A stretch of DNA of 7,299 nt from Victivallaceae bacterium. GTDB lineage: Bacteria > Verrucomicrobiota > Lentisphaeria > Victivallales > Victivallaceae. Numbering within the stretch: position 1 is the first letter of the stretch; each line of letters begins with the position of its first letter. The position numbers and the translations under genes were made by a program. The notes under the pieces are model-generated. The model was not told the origin of the DNA. It searched no databases and worked only from the letters and a program-made list of their open reading frames with translations. Shown here piece after piece: positions 1-5,814 of the stretch. The stretch lies in contig JAQUOK010000145.1 of the NCBI GenBank assembly GCA_028717165.1, positions 1-7,299 on the forward strand. The letters run 5' to 3'.

Positions 1-495
1 AAATTCTTTTGCGCTTTCAAACCAGTTCCTGAAATCTCTTTCGGCATTACTCAAACGCTGTTTAATATTGAGTTCTTTCACCGCCGGAAGCCGGAAACGT
101 TTAGATGAATACAGTAATATTCCCTCTTTTTTAATGTCGCAGAAGAAATAATTACGGCGTTTTATCGCTGCCTTGATTTCATCGACGCTGTGCATGATAA
201 TGCTCAGATGGGTAGCGCAATGCGCCATCATGCGGGCTTTCCTTTTGATTTTATTACGGTAGCCTTTGTATTGGTATTTCGGAAGGTCTTTCACGACGAG
301 AAGCAAGTCATAATCGCTTTGGTATTCGTAAAGGATCCCGTCATCGCCGACGTATTTGTCCTCAACCCAGTCGCCGCGGGCGTGACTGCCGAACAGGATA
401 ATGAATTCGGCGTCGATCATTTCGGTAATGATCCCGGTAACCGCCCTGAGTTCATCCCGTTTGTCTTCCGGTAAATGTGATAATGATTTCTTCAT
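1..495 (-). CDS. Nucleotidyltransferase and HEPN domain protein (3' part outside window)
   Basis: This frame is open from an ATG at 495 to the left edge (165 residues, no stop), so the C-terminal part is missing. Seen: a Pol-beta-type nucleotidyltransferase core with GSHARG at residues 36-41 and SDYDLLLVV at 60-68, giving candidate metal-binding Asp61 and Asp63. The gap between the GS and DxD elements is longer than in minimal MNT proteins. No clear third carboxylate is visible in the later strand (LSIIMHS, 98-104); my memory of this family is that it is commonly absent there. From about residue 143 a helix begins (KQRLSNAERDFRNWF) that fits the start of a HEPN domain. Known: such chains join the two domains that form HEPN/MNT toxin-antitoxin pairs, but their cellular role is poorly defined. 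The N-terminus (MKKSLSHLPEDKR) supports this start. No Shine-Dalgarno precedes it and a promoter lies immediately upstream. The family call is fairly secure; function is not. Confidence 0.85.
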   Translation of the reverse strand, partial: MKKSLSHLPEDKRDELRAVTGIITEMIDAEFIILFGSHARGDWVEDKYVGDDGILYEYQSDYDLLLVVKDLPKYQYKGYRNKIKRKARMMAHCATHLSIIMHSVDEIKAAIKRRNYFFCDIKKEGILLYSSKRFRLPAVKELNIKQRLSNAERDFRNWFESAKEF

Positions 496-501
496 GTGAA
501 A

Positions 502-529
502 AATATACAGCTATCCTGCAGATTGGCAA
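502..529 (-). promoter_or_regulatory. Sigma70-like promoter of the nucleotidyltransferase-HEPN gene
   Basis: On the minus strand a -35 box TTGCCA (524-529, 5 of 6 consensus) is followed by a 16-base spacer and a -10 box TATATT (502-507, 5 of 6). Only six bases separate the -10 box from the ATG at 495, so the expected transcription start falls on or next to the start codon. A small inverted repeat (TTAAGC at 555-560, GCTTAA at 567-572) lies upstream and could be a protein site, but this is weak. Confidence 0.6.
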
Positions 530-604
530 AGATTTTAAAATATAAAATCAGGTTTTAAGCGGTAAAGCTTAATCGGACGAGCAAAAATCATTGTTTGAGA
601 AAAT

Positions 605-684
605 GGGACTTTTGCGATACTTGGGACGCCTGGGACTTTGAGGTTAAATTCAAGAGTCTCAACCGTCCCAGGAGTCCCAATCGC
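605..684. repeat. GGGAC-rich imperfect inverted repeat
   Basis: The arms TTGGGACGCCTGGGAC (621-636) and GTCCCAGGAGTCCCAA (665-680) pair over 16 positions with one mismatch. Pairing continues inward with TTGAG against CTCAA after a small bulge, and outward with GCGA (614-617) against TCGC (681-684). A further TGGGAC copy at 604-609 makes three TGGGAC units on the left side. No T-run follows on either strand, so this is not a typical intrinsic terminator. Its self-similar units resemble dispersed intergenic repeats (REP- or MITE-like), but only one copy is in the window. Confidence 0.7.
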
Positions 685-822
685 TGTTAAGCAAGACTTT
701 TGTCAGCCTCGTTTAATTGGTGCAGTTGGTTTATTTGGGGCACAAGGTGCAGAAAATGGTAAACAATTTTGCCGTTGAATACGATATAAGGGGATTTCTA
801 ATAATTCAATGGAGCACACTCT

Positions 823-853
823 GCGCAGGCTGAGCCTGAGCGTAGCGAAAGGC
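823..853. repeat. Possible dispersed repeat motif (CTGAGCGTAGCGAAAGG type)
   Basis: The stretch contains AGGCTGAGCCT (827-837), a 4-bp inverted repeat around TGA, followed by CTGAGCGTAGCGAAAGG. From memory, near-identical strings of the type TTCGCTACGCTCAGGCTCAGCC recur between genes in many Bacteroidota and environmental genomes. There is only one copy in this window, so the repeat status is inferred. Confidence 0.3.
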
Positions 854-879
854 AATATTCCCGTCCCGGTTGTGTTCCT

Positions 880-900
880 GCTCAAGCGAGACGCTTAAGC
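880..900. other. Short hairpin downstream of tRNA-Gly
   Basis: GCTCAAGCG (880-888) and CGCTTAAGC (892-900) form a 9-bp stem with one G-T pair and a three-base loop. On the minus strand it begins 28 bases past the encoded CCA of the tRNA. It lacks a following T-run, so it may pause polymerase or protect or process the tRNA 3' trailer rather than act as a classical intrinsic terminator. Confidence 0.35.
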
Positions 901-928
901 TATTTAGAGGTTGCCGTAAGTTTAAAAG

Positions 929-1002
929 TGGAGCGGGCGACCGGAATCGAACCGGCGTGACCAGCTTGGGAAGCTGGGGCATAACCATTTTGCTACGCCC
1001 GC
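929..1002 (-). tRNA. tRNA-Gly (anticodon CCC)
   Basis: This is a 74-base tRNA that includes an encoded CCA (929-931). The 7-bp acceptor stem GCGGGCG/CGCCCGC is perfect. The D arm reads GCAAAATGGTTATGC. The anticodon stem is CCAGC/GCTGG with loop TTCCCAA, so positions 34-36 are CCC, which reads the glycine codon GGG. The T arm is GCCGG-TTCGATT-CCGGT with a G-T closing pair, and the discriminator base is T. The acceptor and anticodon loop closely resemble E. coli glyU. It follows the aconitase stop after 73 bases on the same strand, so it may be transcribed from its own weak promoter or by read-through. Confidence 0.96.
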
Positions 1003-1017
1003 TTAAACGATGTCTAA

Positions 1018-1045
1018 ACAATACATCACTTATTCAATAATTCAA
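1018..1045 (-). promoter_or_regulatory. Weak candidate promoter for tRNA-Gly
   Basis: TTGAAT (1040-1045) and TATTGT (1018-1023) are separated by 16 bases, each matching the sigma70 consensus at 4 of 6 positions. The -10 box ends 15 bases before the tRNA 5' end. The region is AT-rich and similar matches could arise by chance. No terminator is visible between the aconitase stop and the tRNA. Confidence 0.3.
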
Positions 1046-1075
1046 ACATACGATTTCAAAATCCAACGGCAAAAT

Positions 1076-3025
1076 TTAAACGCAGTTCAGGCGGCCGCCG
1101 GCAATGACGATGTCAATATCCTCCTGCGACATATTGTGTTTCAGGAGCAGCGGGATTTCGCTGCCGTCGGCTTTGATTATTACGGCGGTGACCGGCTTGC
1201 CCGCGGCAAGCTGTCCGGGGGCGTTTTCGATTATGATCGAATCTTTTTCTTCTATCTTATCGTAATCCGCGGGGTCGGCGAAAAGCAGCGGCAGAATGCC
1301 GAAATTAATTAAATTGGCGGCATGGATGCGTTCAATGGCAAAAGCTATTACCGCCTTGATGCCGAGATACATCGGACAAATTGCGGCATGTTCGCGGGAT
1401 GAACCCTGGCCGTAACTGTCGCGGCCGACGATGATCCCGTGTTTTCCGGCATCGCGGACCGCGGCGGCGCGTTCGGCGAAAGAGGGTTTGCCTTCTTCGG
1501 TGAAACATTCGAAAACCACCTGCGAATAAGCGGGAATGTTGCTGCGCAGTTTCAAATGAATTCCGGCCGGCATAATATGGTCGGTGGTTATTTTGTCGCC
1601 GACTTTTATAACCGTTTCGCCGTTTATCTTTTCCGGCAGCGGGCCGTTTTCCGGGGGATTGCCGATCGTCGGTTTGCGGATGATCTCGACCTTTGCACCG
1701 TTTTCCGGCGGCATGATGATCATATTGTCGTTGATCAGGAATTTGTCAGTTGCGGGAATTGCCGGATAATCGATGCCGAGTTTGCGCGGATCGATAAATT
1801 CGCCCTGTAAAGCGGCGGCAACTGCGGTTTCGGGACTGACCAGATAAGCCTGGTCGCCTTTCGTGCCGGTCCTGCCTGCGAAATTGCGGTTAAAGGTGCG
1901 CACGCTGACGGTTCCGTTCGCCGGGCTTTGTCCCTGGCCGATGCAGGGGCCGCAGCCGGTTTCCAGTATCCGCGCTCCGGCCGCGATCATATCGGCGAGC
2001 ATGCCGTTGCGGGAAAGCATTTCCAGTACCTGGCGGCTTCCGGGAGCGATGGCCAGAGTCACGTCCGGGCTGACCTGTCGCCCTTTAAGTACGGCGGCAA
2101 CCATTGCCAGATCGGCGAAAGAACTGTTTGTGCATGAACCGATAATTACCTGTCCGACTTTGGTCCCGGCAAGTTCTTCGATAGTTTTTATATTATCCGG
2201 GCTGGCGGGACAGGCGGCCAGCGGCTGAAGTTTATTCAGGTCTATTTCAATGACCCGGTCGTATTCCGCATCCGCGTCCGCTTTGAGTTCCAGCCACTGT
2301 TCGCCTCTGCCCTGGGCGGCGAGAAACTGTCCGGTCTGGGCGTCGGACGGAAAAACCGACGTGGTTACGCCGAGTTCTGCTCCCATGTTGGTGACGGTGG
2401 CGCGCTGCGGTACGGACAGGCTTTCAACGCCGTCTCCGAAATATTCGATAATACAGCCGACATTTCCCCTGGTACTGAGAATGGACAGCAATTTCAGAAT
2501 AATGTCTTTCGCGGCGCACCACCGGGGAAGTTGCCCGGAAAGTTTTACGCCGATAACGCGCGGATAGTTCAGGCGGAAAGGCTTGCCGGCCATTGCCAGA
2601 GCTACGTCCAGGCCGCCGGCGCCGATCGCCAGCATGCCGATCCCGCCGCCGGTCGGGGTGTGGGAATCCGAACCGAGCAGGGTTTTGCCGGGCTGTCCGA
2701 AGCGCTCAAGGTGAACCTGATGGCAGATGCCGTTGCCGGGAGCTGAAAATTTGATGCCTTTGGCGGCCGCGACCGACTGCAGATATAAATGGTCATTGCG
2801 GTTTTCCGGGCCGTTCTGCATCATGTTATGGTCGACGTAGGATACCGACAGTTCGGTATTTACCTGCGGAATTTTCATTGCTTCGAGTTCCAGATACGCC
2901 ATAGTGCCGGTGGCGTCCTGGGTCAGGGTCTGATCTATTTTTATCGCGACCGGCCTGCCGGTTTCCCGGTCACCGTAGACAAAATGCTTATTGATGATTT
3001 TCTGGACAACTGTGCCTTTAGCCAT
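1076..3025 (-). CDS. acn: Aconitate hydratase, single-chain ~650-residue bacterial type
   Basis: This TCA-cycle enzyme isomerises citrate and isocitrate via cis-aconitate with a [4Fe-4S] cluster in the cytoplasm. The protein is 649 residues with the catalytic part first and the swivel domain last. Seen: LLGSDSHTPTGGGIG at 116-130; cluster cysteines Cys298 (IGSCTNSSF) and Cys358/Cys361 (CGPCIG); NRNFAGRTGT at 379-388; KITTDHIMPAG at 478-488; and the swivel active-site loop SYGQGSSREHAA at 537-548, holding the family's catalytic serine and arginine. It is shorter than AcnA/AcnB (around 860-900) and matches the family I know as Aquifex-type putative aconitase; LeuCD-like enzymes are two-chain. 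A more upstream in-frame ATG at 3067 is less likely: the ATG at 3025 has AGGAAG five bases before it. It has its own promoter, and the tRNA lies downstream. Homoaconitase or another hydro-lyase specificity is possible but less likely. Confidence 0.94.
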   Translation of the reverse strand: MAKGTVVQKIINKHFVYGDRETGRPVAIKIDQTLTQDATGTMAYLELEAMKIPQVNTELSVSYVDHNMMQNGPENRNDHLYLQSVAAAKGIKFSAPGNGICHQVHLERFGQPGKTLLGSDSHTPTGGGIGMLAIGAGGLDVALAMAGKPFRLNYPRVIGVKLSGQLPRWCAAKDIILKLLSILSTRGNVGCIIEYFGDGVESLSVPQRATVTNMGAELGVTTSVFPSDAQTGQFLAAQGRGEQWLELKADADAEYDRVIEIDLNKLQPLAACPASPDNIKTIEELAGTKVGQVIIGSCTNSSFADLAMVAAVLKGRQVSPDVTLAIAPGSRQVLEMLSRNGMLADMIAAGARILETGCGPCIGQGQSPANGTVSVRTFNRNFAGRTGTKGDQAYLVSPETAVAAALQGEFIDPRKLGIDYPAIPATDKFLINDNMIIMPPENGAKVEIIRKPTIGNPPENGPLPEKINGETVIKVGDKITTDHIMPAGIHLKLRSNIPAYSQVVFECFTEEGKPSFAERAAAVRDAGKHGIIVGRDSYGQGSSREHAAICPMYLGIKAVIAFAIERIHAANLINFGILPLLFADPADYDKIEEKDSIIIENAPGQLAAGKPVTAVIIKADGSEIPLLLKHNMSQEDIDIVIAGGRLNCV

Positions 3026-3030
3026 TTTTA

Positions 3031-3036
3031 CTTCCT
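3031..3036 (-). promoter_or_regulatory. Ribosome binding site deciding the aconitase start
   Basis: AGGAAG lies five bases upstream of the ATG at 3025. It favours this start over the in-frame ATG at 3067, whose extra 14 residues (MQEPLKFKKLQEVK) do not look like the N-terminus of the family. Confidence 0.75.
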
Positions 3037-3090
3037 GTAATTTTTTGAACTTAAGCGGTTCCTGCAAACAAGCCGGCTTTCGATGAAAAC

Positions 3091-3120
3091 ATTATACTGC
3101 CTGTCGGTGTTGCATGTCGG
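3091..3120 (-). promoter_or_regulatory. Sigma70-like promoter of the aconitase gene
   Basis: A perfect -10 box TATAAT (3091-3096) is preceded at 18 bases by CCGACA (3115-3120, 4 of 6 of the -35 consensus). The predicted start near 3084 gives a leader of about 60 bases. Just inside the predicted transcript is a perfect 10-bp palindrome AAGCCGGCTT (3070-3079), which could be an operator or simply chance. Confidence 0.6.
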
Positions 3121-3224
3121 CGGTCTCATCGAGATGCGGCGCTACTAAAACCACATAACAAATTTCTATAGAATAAAATTAAACCTTAGTATAAAACAAG
3201 TTTGGAAAATCTCAAGTTAGATAC

Positions 3225-3262
3225 CATAAAAAAGACTGTATCTCCGGGGAAATACAGTCTTT
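3225..3262 (-). terminator. Rho-independent terminator of the TPR gene
   Basis: Perfect 11-bp arms AAAGACTGTAT (3231-3241) and ATACAGTCTTT (3252-3262) enclose a 10-base loop. On the minus strand the stem ends in a run of six T, and the structure starts 33 bases after the TPR stop codon. On the plus strand the downstream bases are not a clean T-run, so its main direction is minus. It separates the TPR unit from the aconitase promoter. Confidence 0.85.
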
Positions 3263-3295
3263 AGTAGTCTTTAATAATTTTTTGGTTAATGAAAA

Positions 3296-4204
3296 TTATT
3301 CAGTTTTTTCAGGTTTCGGTTCCAGGGCTTTTAACTGCTTTTCGCAGCCGTTTTTGACCCAGTCGGGACAACCCTTTGTCGCTATGGCGTCCTTATAACA
3401 TTTTATGGCTTCTTCTTTTTTATCCATGGTTTTAAGGAGGTTGCCTTTATCATACAAACCGCGGCTTTTCCAGTAAGCGGAGACTTTTTTCGACGCGAGC
3501 AGTTTGTCATATTCGGCAATGGCTTCGTCATTCTTTTTCTGGCTTATAAGTATTGATGTAAGACAAAGGTACGCTTCCGCCTGGTAATTCGGATGGGCGC
3601 CTTCCGTCTTAATTATCTTGTTGTAAGCTTCAAGAGCTTTGTCATCATCTTTGATTCGATGGCGGTAATTATAACCGTGTCTTAACAGGGCGAGAGCTTC
3701 ATGGTTTGGGCTTTGGGCATTTTCAAACATAAGCGTGAAAGTTTTTTCCGCATCTTCTCCCTGCTTCAAATTATATTGCGCCAGTCCCAGGTAATACAGG
3801 GCGTCGCTCCTGTAACATTCCGGCCATTTCATGATTGTTTCGGCGGGAAACTTTTCTGTAATTTCCTTATATTTCCCGGCGCTGTACATGAAATCTATTT
3901 TGCGAATCATTGATGAATATTGGTAGGGATTTACAATTTTTTCAGCCTTCTCGGCAAAAGCGATAGCCTCATCATATTTTTTGATGGCTCTGGCGGAATA
4001 GCCGGCATGAATATAGCAGTTATACTGATTACCCGGATTAGAGGTATTTTCCGCAAGTTTTGCAAAAGCGTCCATGGCCTCGGCATATTTTCTTGTACGG
4101 AAAAGGTTATAGGCGGCATTCCACTTTTCAGAATAATCTTTCTGGGCGAAAATTGCGCTTGAGCAACTTACGACAAGTAACAGGATTAACAGCTTTTTAA
4201 GCAT
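3296..4204 (-). CDS. Exported TPR-repeat protein, likely lipoprotein
   Basis: This is a 302-residue protein. Seen: a basic start and hydrophobic stretch (MLKKLLILLLVV) followed by VVSC, a good lipobox that would put the lipid on Cys14 with Ser at +2. An alternative signal peptidase I site follows Ala20 (AIFA-Q). The rest is a helical array of about seven TPR-like units near residues 25-55, 60-90, 95-120, 133-160, 170-200, 208-238 and 245-277, with typical A/Y/G positions such as ALYYLGLAQYNLKQGEDAEK. The tail is short and charged. Known: TPR arrays bind protein partners and have no catalysis. The neighbouring upstream gene is an S41 protease, a class that uses TPR lipoprotein adaptors elsewhere (NlpI, LbcA); an adaptor role here is inference. 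The start at 4204 is fixed by AAGGAG six bases upstream. The frame can be extended to 4297, but that would run across the promoter. It forms its own transcription unit with promoter and terminator. Confidence 0.85.
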   Translation of the reverse strand: MLKKLLILLLVVSCSSAIFAQKDYSEKWNAAYNLFRTRKYAEAMDAFAKLAENTSNPGNQYNCYIHAGYSARAIKKYDEAIAFAEKAEKIVNPYQYSSMIRKIDFMYSAGKYKEITEKFPAETIMKWPECYRSDALYYLGLAQYNLKQGEDAEKTFTLMFENAQSPNHEALALLRHGYNYRHRIKDDDKALEAYNKIIKTEGAHPNYQAEAYLCLTSILISQKKNDEAIAEYDKLLASKKVSAYWKSRGLYDKGNLLKTMDKKEEAIKCYKDAIATKGCPDWVKNGCEKQLKALEPKPEKTE

Positions 4205-4210
4205 TTTAAT

Positions 4211-4216
4211 CTCCTT
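4211..4216 (-). promoter_or_regulatory. Ribosome binding site deciding the TPR protein start
   Basis: AAGGAG sits six bases before the ATG at 4204. It excludes the in-frame ATG codons at 4231 and 4297, which lack such a site and would place extra residues in front of a clean signal peptide. Confidence 0.85.
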
Positions 4217-4252
4217 GTTTTGGGTTTTCATTATAGCGAGTACTAAAAATCT

Positions 4253-4281
4253 AGTATAACAGCCGGACTCGAAAATTGCAA
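4253..4281 (-). promoter_or_regulatory. Sigma70-like promoter of the TPR gene
   Basis: TTGCAA (4276-4281, 4 of 6) and TATACT (4253-4258, 5 of 6) are separated by exactly 17 bases. The expected start near 4246 gives a leader of about 40 bases that includes the AAGGAG site. This supports independent expression of the TPR gene from the upstream protease unit. Confidence 0.7.
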
Positions 4282-4316
4282 ATTTATTTTTTTTCAAGCG
4301 CTGATTCAGGGGAATT

Positions 4317-4486
4317 TTATCTTTTTTTTACGGTTTTGATTATAAGAGTTGTCGGAAAGATACTGTTCTGCGCTCCGCCGCAGGCAATTTCCAGGCAGTT
4401 CAAACCGTTCAGGTCATGCGGCAGGAGTTTCAGGATACTGTTCGTTCCGTAATGAAAATCGCCCAGTATGGGGATTTGAGAATCAT
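4317..4486 (-). pseudogene. Remnant of a class I SAM-dependent methyltransferase
   Basis: From 4472 a frame reads PILGDFHYGT, then LLPHDL, NCLEIACGGAQNSI and a tail FPTTLIIKTVKKR, ending with TAA at 4317-4319. The segment LEIACGGAQNSI is the glycine-rich SAM-binding motif I of class I methyltransferases, and GDFHYG just before it is found near the N-terminus of one such family. After QNSI the protein should continue for 150 or more residues, but instead it ends within 13. The tail resembles the C-terminal strand of these enzymes (I-P-x-T-L-I-x-K), suggesting a large internal deletion that joined head to tail. The frame has no usable start codon. The ATG at 4486, which overlaps the protease stop as ATGA, is in a different frame and stops after 18 codons, so a frameshift has also occurred. 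The original enzyme was probably translationally coupled to the protease gene; its substrate cannot be told. Confidence 0.7.
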
Positions 4487-5769
4487 TTTTTCTGTTCGCG
4501 GAGTTTTAATATGCCGGTTATGACCTGTATTGCGCGTTCCAGTTGAATGTCCGTAATCATTTTTTTATTTATCGGATATATTATGCCCGGGTGTTCTTCG
4601 AGCTGCTGCGCCAGTTCCAGGCGGTCTTTTAAGGACATCGGTACTTTTATATCCGGTTCTATGCCTTGGCCGTTGATAATATTGTGAGCCGGAGTGTAAT
4701 AATTCGCCACGGTAAAACGCAAGGTGCCGTTGTCTTTTATCTTGCAGACGCGCTGTACGGAACCTTTGCCGAAAGTCCTGCTGCCGAGGAGGACCGCGCG
4801 TTTATGGTCTTTCATGCAGCCGGCGACGATTTCCGCAGCGCTGGCGCTGAAGCGGTTGATCAGAATAACAAGCGGGATGTTGGTGTATTTGGCGCATTTC
4901 ACCGGGAATATTTTCTGGGCTTTTTTAAGGTCGCGGCCTTCGATGGTGATGATCAGTTCTTTTTCATCCAGAAAACGGCTGCATATCGCGATCGCGGCTT
5001 CAACCAGCCCGCCGGGATTGTTGCGCAGATCAAGGACGAGCGCCCGGCAATTATCTTTCTCCAGTTTTTTCAGAGCGTTGTCCATGAATTCCACGCTTTG
5101 TTCCCCGAAACTGCTTATACGGATGTAGCCGATTTTATTTTTCAGCATTTTCACATCTTTGAATTCCGGGGAATCCTGTTTAAATTCCGACCGGGTGATT
5201 TCCAGGACTACCGGGTCGTCTTCGTTCTCGCGGATAATTTCAAGTTTGACTTTGGTTCCTGGTTTGCCCCGCAGCAATTGCCCGCATTGCTCAAGGGTTA
5301 AAACGGCAGTCGGGTTGTCATCGATTTTTATGATTATATCCCCGGTTTTCACGCCGGCTTTCGCGGCCGGGGAATCCTTCAGGGTGCAGATTACCTTGAA
5401 ACCGGCCTGTTTGCTTTTCAGCGCCATTATGCCGATGCCGAGATGCCGCGAACTGTGCTTGGTGGATTGGTCCGGGACTGACGGTTCGTAGCTGCTGTAG
5501 GGGTCCAGTTCATGCAGCATGCCTTTCAGGGCGCCGTCGACGAGTTTGTGCATGCTGACCTTTTGCTGGTCGACATAAAGTTTCTGCAGAAGCTTCATTA
5601 CCGTTACCAGCCGCCGCAGATTATCATAGGCTTCCGTATCATCGACGGTGACCGGGGATTCCTCCACGGCGGTAAAGTCGATTTTCTCAAGCTCACTGCC
5701 GCCGGCGGAAAAAACGGGCAGGAACAAGGCCGCCGTCAAAACCGATTGAAATATGAGTTTTACAAACAT
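4483..5769 (-). CDS. ctpA: S41 family carboxy-terminal processing protease
   Basis: This is a 428-residue exported serine protease of the Prc/CtpA class, which cleaves periplasmic proteins near the C-terminus. Seen: a signal peptide (residues 1 to about 22, ending LPVFSA); the family segment HELDPYSSYEP (86-96); a PDZ domain around 108-180 with GIGIMAL and GVKTGDIIIKID; and the S41 core with GYIRISSF (214-221), ALVLDLRNNPGGL (243-255), NRFSASAAEI (305-314) and GSRTFGKGSVQ (329-339). By alignment to Prc/CtpA spacing the catalytic residues are Ser310, Lys335 and Gln339, all present, so it should be active. Length is typical of CtpA. The ATG at 5769 has a modest GGAA six bases upstream. It lies 45 bases after the MPE-PHP gene, probably in one operon, though a TATAAT at 5797-5802 in the gap could give extra transcription. 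Its stop codon overlaps the ATG of the methyltransferase remnant. The downstream TPR protein is a candidate adaptor. Confidence 0.95.
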   Translation of the reverse strand: MFVKLIFQSVLTAALFLPVFSAGGSELEKIDFTAVEESPVTVDDTEAYDNLRRLVTVMKLLQKLYVDQQKVSMHKLVDGALKGMLHELDPYSSYEPSVPDQSTKHSSRHLGIGIMALKSKQAGFKVICTLKDSPAAKAGVKTGDIIIKIDDNPTAVLTLEQCGQLLRGKPGTKVKLEIIRENEDDPVVLEITRSEFKQDSPEFKDVKMLKNKIGYIRISSFGEQSVEFMDNALKKLEKDNCRALVLDLRNNPGGLVEAAIAICSRFLDEKELIITIEGRDLKKAQKIFPVKCAKYTNIPLVILINRFSASAAEIVAGCMKDHKRAVLLGSRTFGKGSVQRVCKIKDNGTLRFTVANYYTPAHNIINGQGIEPDIKVPMSLKDRLELAQQLEEHPGIIYPINKKMITDIQLERAIQVITGILKLREQKK

Positions 5770-5814
5770 AAGACATTCCGTTCTTTAATAATTGTAATTA
5801 TAACTTAGCCTGTA

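Larger units (their letters stand above)
496..928. other. Gene-poor intergenic stretch with inverted repeats
   Basis: I find no convincing protein-coding gene in these 433 bases. They contain the promoter of the leftmost gene (502-529), a GGGAC-rich imperfect hairpin (605-684), an unassigned AT-rich part (690-805), a short repeat-like motif (823-853) and a 9-bp hairpin (880-900). A 29-codon plus-strand frame starting at ATG 809 ends at 898 but has a poorly spaced AAGGGGA and no recognisable homologue, so it is not called as a gene. Confidence 0.6.

Noticed and set aside
190..474. Plus-strand 94-codon open frame
   Set aside because: It is antisense to the nucleotidyltransferase-HEPN gene, whose GSHARG and SDYDLL motifs identify the true strand.
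806..1021. Minus-strand 71-codon frame across the tRNA
   Set aside because: It covers the whole tRNA-Gly gene and the hairpin next to it. The peptide is just translated tRNA and intergenic DNA.
3026..3067. N-terminal extension of aconitase to ATG 3067
   Set aside because: The AGGAAG site serves ATG 3025, and the added residues are unlike the family's N-terminus.
3231..3262. Terminator hairpin read as a riboswitch or small RNA
   Set aside because: A perfect 11-bp stem with a T-run 33 bases after a stop codon is explained by simple intrinsic termination.
4205..4297. N-terminal extension of the TPR protein to ATG 4297
   Set aside because: The extra stretch contains the promoter boxes (4253-4281) and would bury a standard signal peptide. 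AAGGAG sits right before ATG 4204.
4666..5301. Plus-strand 211-codon open frame
   Set aside because: It lies wholly inside the S41 protease on the opposite strand, which has unmistakable catalytic motifs. The plus-strand peptide has no recognisable domain and no upstream Shine-Dalgarno.
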